Shown here: in pieces, positions 21,226 to 23,793 of the stretch
Layout: the number at the start of each line of letters is the position of its first letter
How positions within the stretch are numbered: position 1 is the stretch's first letter
From: GCA-2688775 sp035288865
Lineage (GTDB): Archaea; Nanobdellota; Nanobdellia; Woesearchaeales; GW2011-AR4
Reading direction: 5' to 3'
Assembly: GCA_035288865.1 (NCBI GenBank)
Contig: DATDZA010000046.1
Span: 1 to 23,793, forward strand
Length of the DNA stretch: 23,793 bases
The notes under the pieces: generated by a model
Told to the model about the DNA's origin: nothing
Seen by the model: only the letters and a program-made list of their open reading frames with translations
Databases searched by the model: none
Program-made: the position numbers and the translations under genes

Positions 21226-23793
21226 TTACTGTTGTGATTTTTTCTTCTGCCATATTACAAAGCACAACGCAGCCACGATAACAATTATGGCAACCACAAT
21301 CCATGCAAGATTATTATTGCGAACGGGCTTGGTTCCATCTGGCTGAGTCGACTGTGATGGCTGCCCTGTAGCTGCAGGTGTTGCTGGTGCAACCGGCTGT
21401 GTAGATGGTGCTGGCTGTTCTGTGGTTACAGGTGTCGTGGGTGCACCTGCCTTACTCCCTATCGCATAATCACTGAATCCAGGCGTCACAGCTTCAAACC
21501 ATACATTATCAGCATCAGAGCCGGTAATTGTTGTTGGCAATGCATTCCATTGCCCGCTATTGAATCGGTAAAGCACTATATCTCCCTCTGCAACATTATT
21601 CGTAGTAAGCCATGACTTTGGCACTTTGAAGCTGATTGTTGCGCTTGAAATATCACTGTCTGCAATGTTACTGTGAGTTATCTTCAAATACTGGTAAACA
21701 ATAGATGAAGGCGCACTTGACTGGGGGTTTGACGTTAAGCTGCTGACTCCAACAGTTGGATTTGAAACCGTGCTAACAACAGCAATTACAATGTTTGTAA
21801 AGGCAATGCTACTGCTGCTTATTTTGAAAGTCCCTGTTGAATCTGCAGCCAACGAATCCCAGGACCTGCTTGCTGATGCTACCTCAGTTGTTGGAGCTGC
21901 CGCGCCTCCGCCCCCACCACCGCTGCTGGAAGATGTCGTTGTTGACGCGGCTGCCGCGGCTGCCGCGCTTGTTGCAAAGCTGAAGACAGTTGAATTTGTC
22001 TTGCAGTTCCCAGCAAAGTCGCACACAGTCACGTTATAATGATAAGTTGTTGATTCTGACAAGCCACTTATAGTCACAATCTGAGTTTCATTAAAGTCTG
22101 TTTGAACCGCTGAAGAGCCCAAAGTCGTATTCACAGTACCATAGTTTACTGTTGCGTTGACCGATTCATTCGTGCCTGTTATTGTAACAGTTGAGCTTAT
22201 CGTGCTTGGTGAAGATGTGATTATGCCGTTATTAGGCGTCGTGGCGTCTGTTACATTAAATTTCCATACATATTGGTTTACGTTGCCATTCCCGTCTGTA
22301 ACACTAAATGTAAAATTATATCCGCCATTCGGCGCATTCAAGTTCGTGAATCTTTCAGTCTGGCCCATACATGTAGTTCCAGATTTGGTCATTGTCACAT
22401 TAGCTACTGTTCCATTTACAGATGACAGGCAAGAATCAGTATCAGAAGAGACCGTTATATTCGGAACGAACATGCTGGTCGATTGATTCGCATCGCTCGG
22501 CATCGAGACATTCACTGCCGGAGCGTTTGAATCATTTACAATTGCGATTCCACTGAAGTGGGGGACATAGATATTGATTGAGATATTGTTTGTATTATTC
22601 CAGCAAGGGAATGTTCCGGCTGATAATGCTGTTGAAAGTGACGGACTAAACCCAGCAGAACATTCAGTAATATTCGTTTTTGACGTTAAATCTCCTAAAT
22701 CTGGGAAATACCATATCTCTAATGAGCCACCTATTGGAGCACTGTAAGTTGCATTACTTGCATTAATTTTATATGTAACTACACCGTAATATGAGTTATT
22801 GTTAGATAGGAAACTCTGTATGCTACTATTGAACGAAATCAGTTCCTGAATGCTCGCCGTATAGTTATTATTAATATCTCTCTTTAATTTTGAATCATTG
22901 ATTGCAATTGAAAAGTTCTTGTCCCAATTTGCAGCCGAAGCGTTAAATACTATTGTTACGTTCGCTGTTCCCGCTGAGCTGTTAAGTTTCATGATCAAAT
23001 TCCATGTTTCATCTTCAGTATTTTTAAGAGAGCCTGCATCAAAATTTATAGTATGACCCGTTGAGTTTGTCAAGTTTACTATAGATATATTGTTGATTAC
23101 TCTCAATGAATCATTTATATAACCTGTAAAGTTGAATGGTCCGGTTATGGTGAATATTAAGTCACTTCCATTAATAACATTGCCAAGAGAGTCATTAGCT
23201 GTCAATTTGATTGTGTGTGTTCCGGGTGTAAAGTTCAACAATCTGCTGTCGGATTCATTTACACCCTGGCCAGCACTTCCGCCCATTGCGCTTGAATTAA
23301 TAATTGCAGTTACAAATGGAGAGTTATCCAAATAATAGCCAACTGATGAAATTGAATTATCCTTATCCCTAACTGAGAAGTTTATTGAAACATTAACATT
23401 AGTAAAGTATTGTCCATCAGTTGGAGACCACACAGCAAGGCTTGGCTCAACATTATCAACTAGGAATCCAAAAGTTGTCGAGTTTGAATTTCCTGCCGTG
23501 TCTGTTACCGTTACAACCAAAGATCTGTTTGCAGAAAATTCCGGGCAGGTTGATTCGTTGAACGGATAAACTACGGTATTATTACTGAAATATACAGTTG
23601 ATGTTGAGTTGCAGCTTGAAACATAGGATAAGTTAGCAACGCTTAATGGCGCAACTCCAAGGCCATAGAACCCAAGACCAATCACATTGGCTCTTGCAGT
23701 GCTGGATGTTAGGTTACTATTATTAACTGCAGTCTTAATTTGTATATTTCCATTTGATACGTTGCTGAAATTCAATGCAGGAACTCCTGCTGA
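21226..23793 (-). CDS. Large surface protein with PGF-pre-PGF domain and C-terminal membrane anchor (5' partial)
   Basis: Cell-surface protein of at least 855 residues. The frame is open to the right edge (a TTG at 23775 is internal), so signal peptide and start are outside. Numbering from 23775, residues 1-515 hold several beta-sandwich, Ig-like extracellular repeats (for example VTVTDTAGNSNSTTF and SVRDKDNSISSVGYYLDNSP). ~515-602 is FN3-like with a GLSESTTYHYNVTVCDFAGN strand pair. A poly-Ala/Ser/Gly linker (603-627) leads to a PGF-pre-PGF domain (~628-775: SWDSLAADSTGTFKIS, later VPKSWL, VLYRFNSGQWNALP and FSDYAIG). A Pro/Thr/Gln stalk (778-818) would span the envelope, and the end NLAWIVVAIIVIVAALCFVI plus KKK is a membrane anchor. 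In haloarchaea this domain often precedes a PGF-CTERM sorting signal; here a plain helix replaces it. About fifty Asn-X-Ser/Thr sequons suggest heavy N-glycosylation. Possible S-layer-associated or adhesive role. Confidence 0.85.
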   Translation of the reverse strand, partial: SAGVPALNFSNVSNGNIQIKTAVNNSNLTSSTARANVIGLGFYGLGVAPLSVANLSYVSSCNSTSTVYFSNNTVVYPFNESTCPEFSANRSLVVTVTDTAGNSNSTTFGFLVDNVEPSLAVWSPTDGQYFTNVNVSINFSVRDKDNSISSVGYYLDNSPFVTAIINSSAMGGSAGQGVNESDSRLLNFTPGTHTIKLTANDSLGNVINGSDLIFTITGPFNFTGYINDSLRVINNISIVNLTNSTGHTINFDAGSLKNTEDETWNLIMKLNSSAGTANVTIVFNASAANWDKNFSIAINDSKLKRDINNNYTASIQELISFNSSIQSFLSNNNSYYGVVTYKINASNATYSAPIGGSLEIWYFPDLGDLTSKTNITECSAGFSPSLSTALSAGTFPCWNNTNNISINIYVPHFSGIAIVNDSNAPAVNVSMPSDANQSTSMFVPNITVSSDTDSCLSSVNGTVANVTMTKSGTTCMGQTERFTNLNAPNGGYNFTFSVTDGNGNVNQYVWKFNVTDATTPNNGIITSSPSTISSTVTITGTNESVNATVNYGTVNTTLGSSAVQTDFNETQIVTISGLSESTTYHYNVTVCDFAGNCKTNSTVFSFATSAAAAAAASTTTSSSSGGGGGGAAAPTTEVASASRSWDSLAADSTGTFKISSSSIAFTNIVIAVVSTVSNPTVGVSSLTSNPQSSAPSSIVYQYLKITHSNIADSDISSATISFKVPKSWLTTNNVAEGDIVLYRFNSGQWNALPTTITGSDADNVWFEAVTPGFSDYAIGSKAGAPTTPVTTEQPAPSTQPVAPATPAATGQPSQSTQPDGTKPVRNNNLAWIVVAIIVIVAALCFVIWQKKKSQQ

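Noticed and set aside
23775..23793. TTG at 23775 as the real start of the surface protein
   Set aside because: The frame continues upstream to the edge without a stop, there is no signal peptide after the TTG, and the protein otherwise has a membrane anchor needing export.

Overview
This looks like chromosomal DNA from an AT-rich archaeon, most likely a DPANN-type lineage (Woesearchaeota/Pacearchaeota-like). That placement is inferred from several traits. There are TATA-type promoters with very short leaders and GAGGTG ribosome binding sites. There are prepilins with archaeal class III signal peptides, including the 'SQAAMEF' form. There are KaiC-like ATPases, an archaeal secretion ATPase with TadC partners, and a surface protein with a PGF-pre-PGF domain. 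No rRNA or tRNA is present to fix the lineage.

Left arm (1-1600, minus strand): the 5' part of a DNA methyltransferase gene that runs off the left edge. It joins a complete cytosine-C5 methyltransferase to the start of an adenine-N6 methyltransferase domain. A 48-residue ribbon-helix-helix protein lies just upstream and overlaps it by 8 bases. Positions 1600-1773 are gene-free and hold the promoter, a possible operator palindrome and hairpins.

Minus-strand envelope genes (1774-6172): a small four-helix membrane protein, a 1058-residue secreted protein (FG-GAP repeats, a CARDB-like domain and a serine hydrolase with a visible Ser-Asp-His triad), and a KaiC-family ATPase starting at TTG.

Plus-strand pilus locus (6298-20590): it starts back-to-back with the KaiC gene. 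In order it encodes a KaiC/RecA-fold protein without a Walker A motif, a three-helix membrane protein, two class III prepilins, a pseudopilin carrying a GATase-like domain, a 1160-residue pseudopilin/adhesin with LamG and von Willebrand A domains, a single-pass membrane protein, a winged-helix/coiled-coil protein, a FlaI/TadA-type ATPase with a long N-terminal extension, two single-domain TadC-like membrane proteins, and two tandem small pilins. Together these make a nearly complete type IV pilus machine: motor, platform, major pilins and a candidate tip complex. No prepilin peptidase is visible. The two main gene-free stretches around the pilins (7761-8053 and 20591-21225) share a repeated element that I cannot assign to a known family.

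Right edge (21226-23793, minus strand): a large surface protein, open at its N-terminus, with Ig/FN3-like domains, a PGF-pre-PGF domain, a Pro/Thr stalk and a C-terminal membrane anchor.
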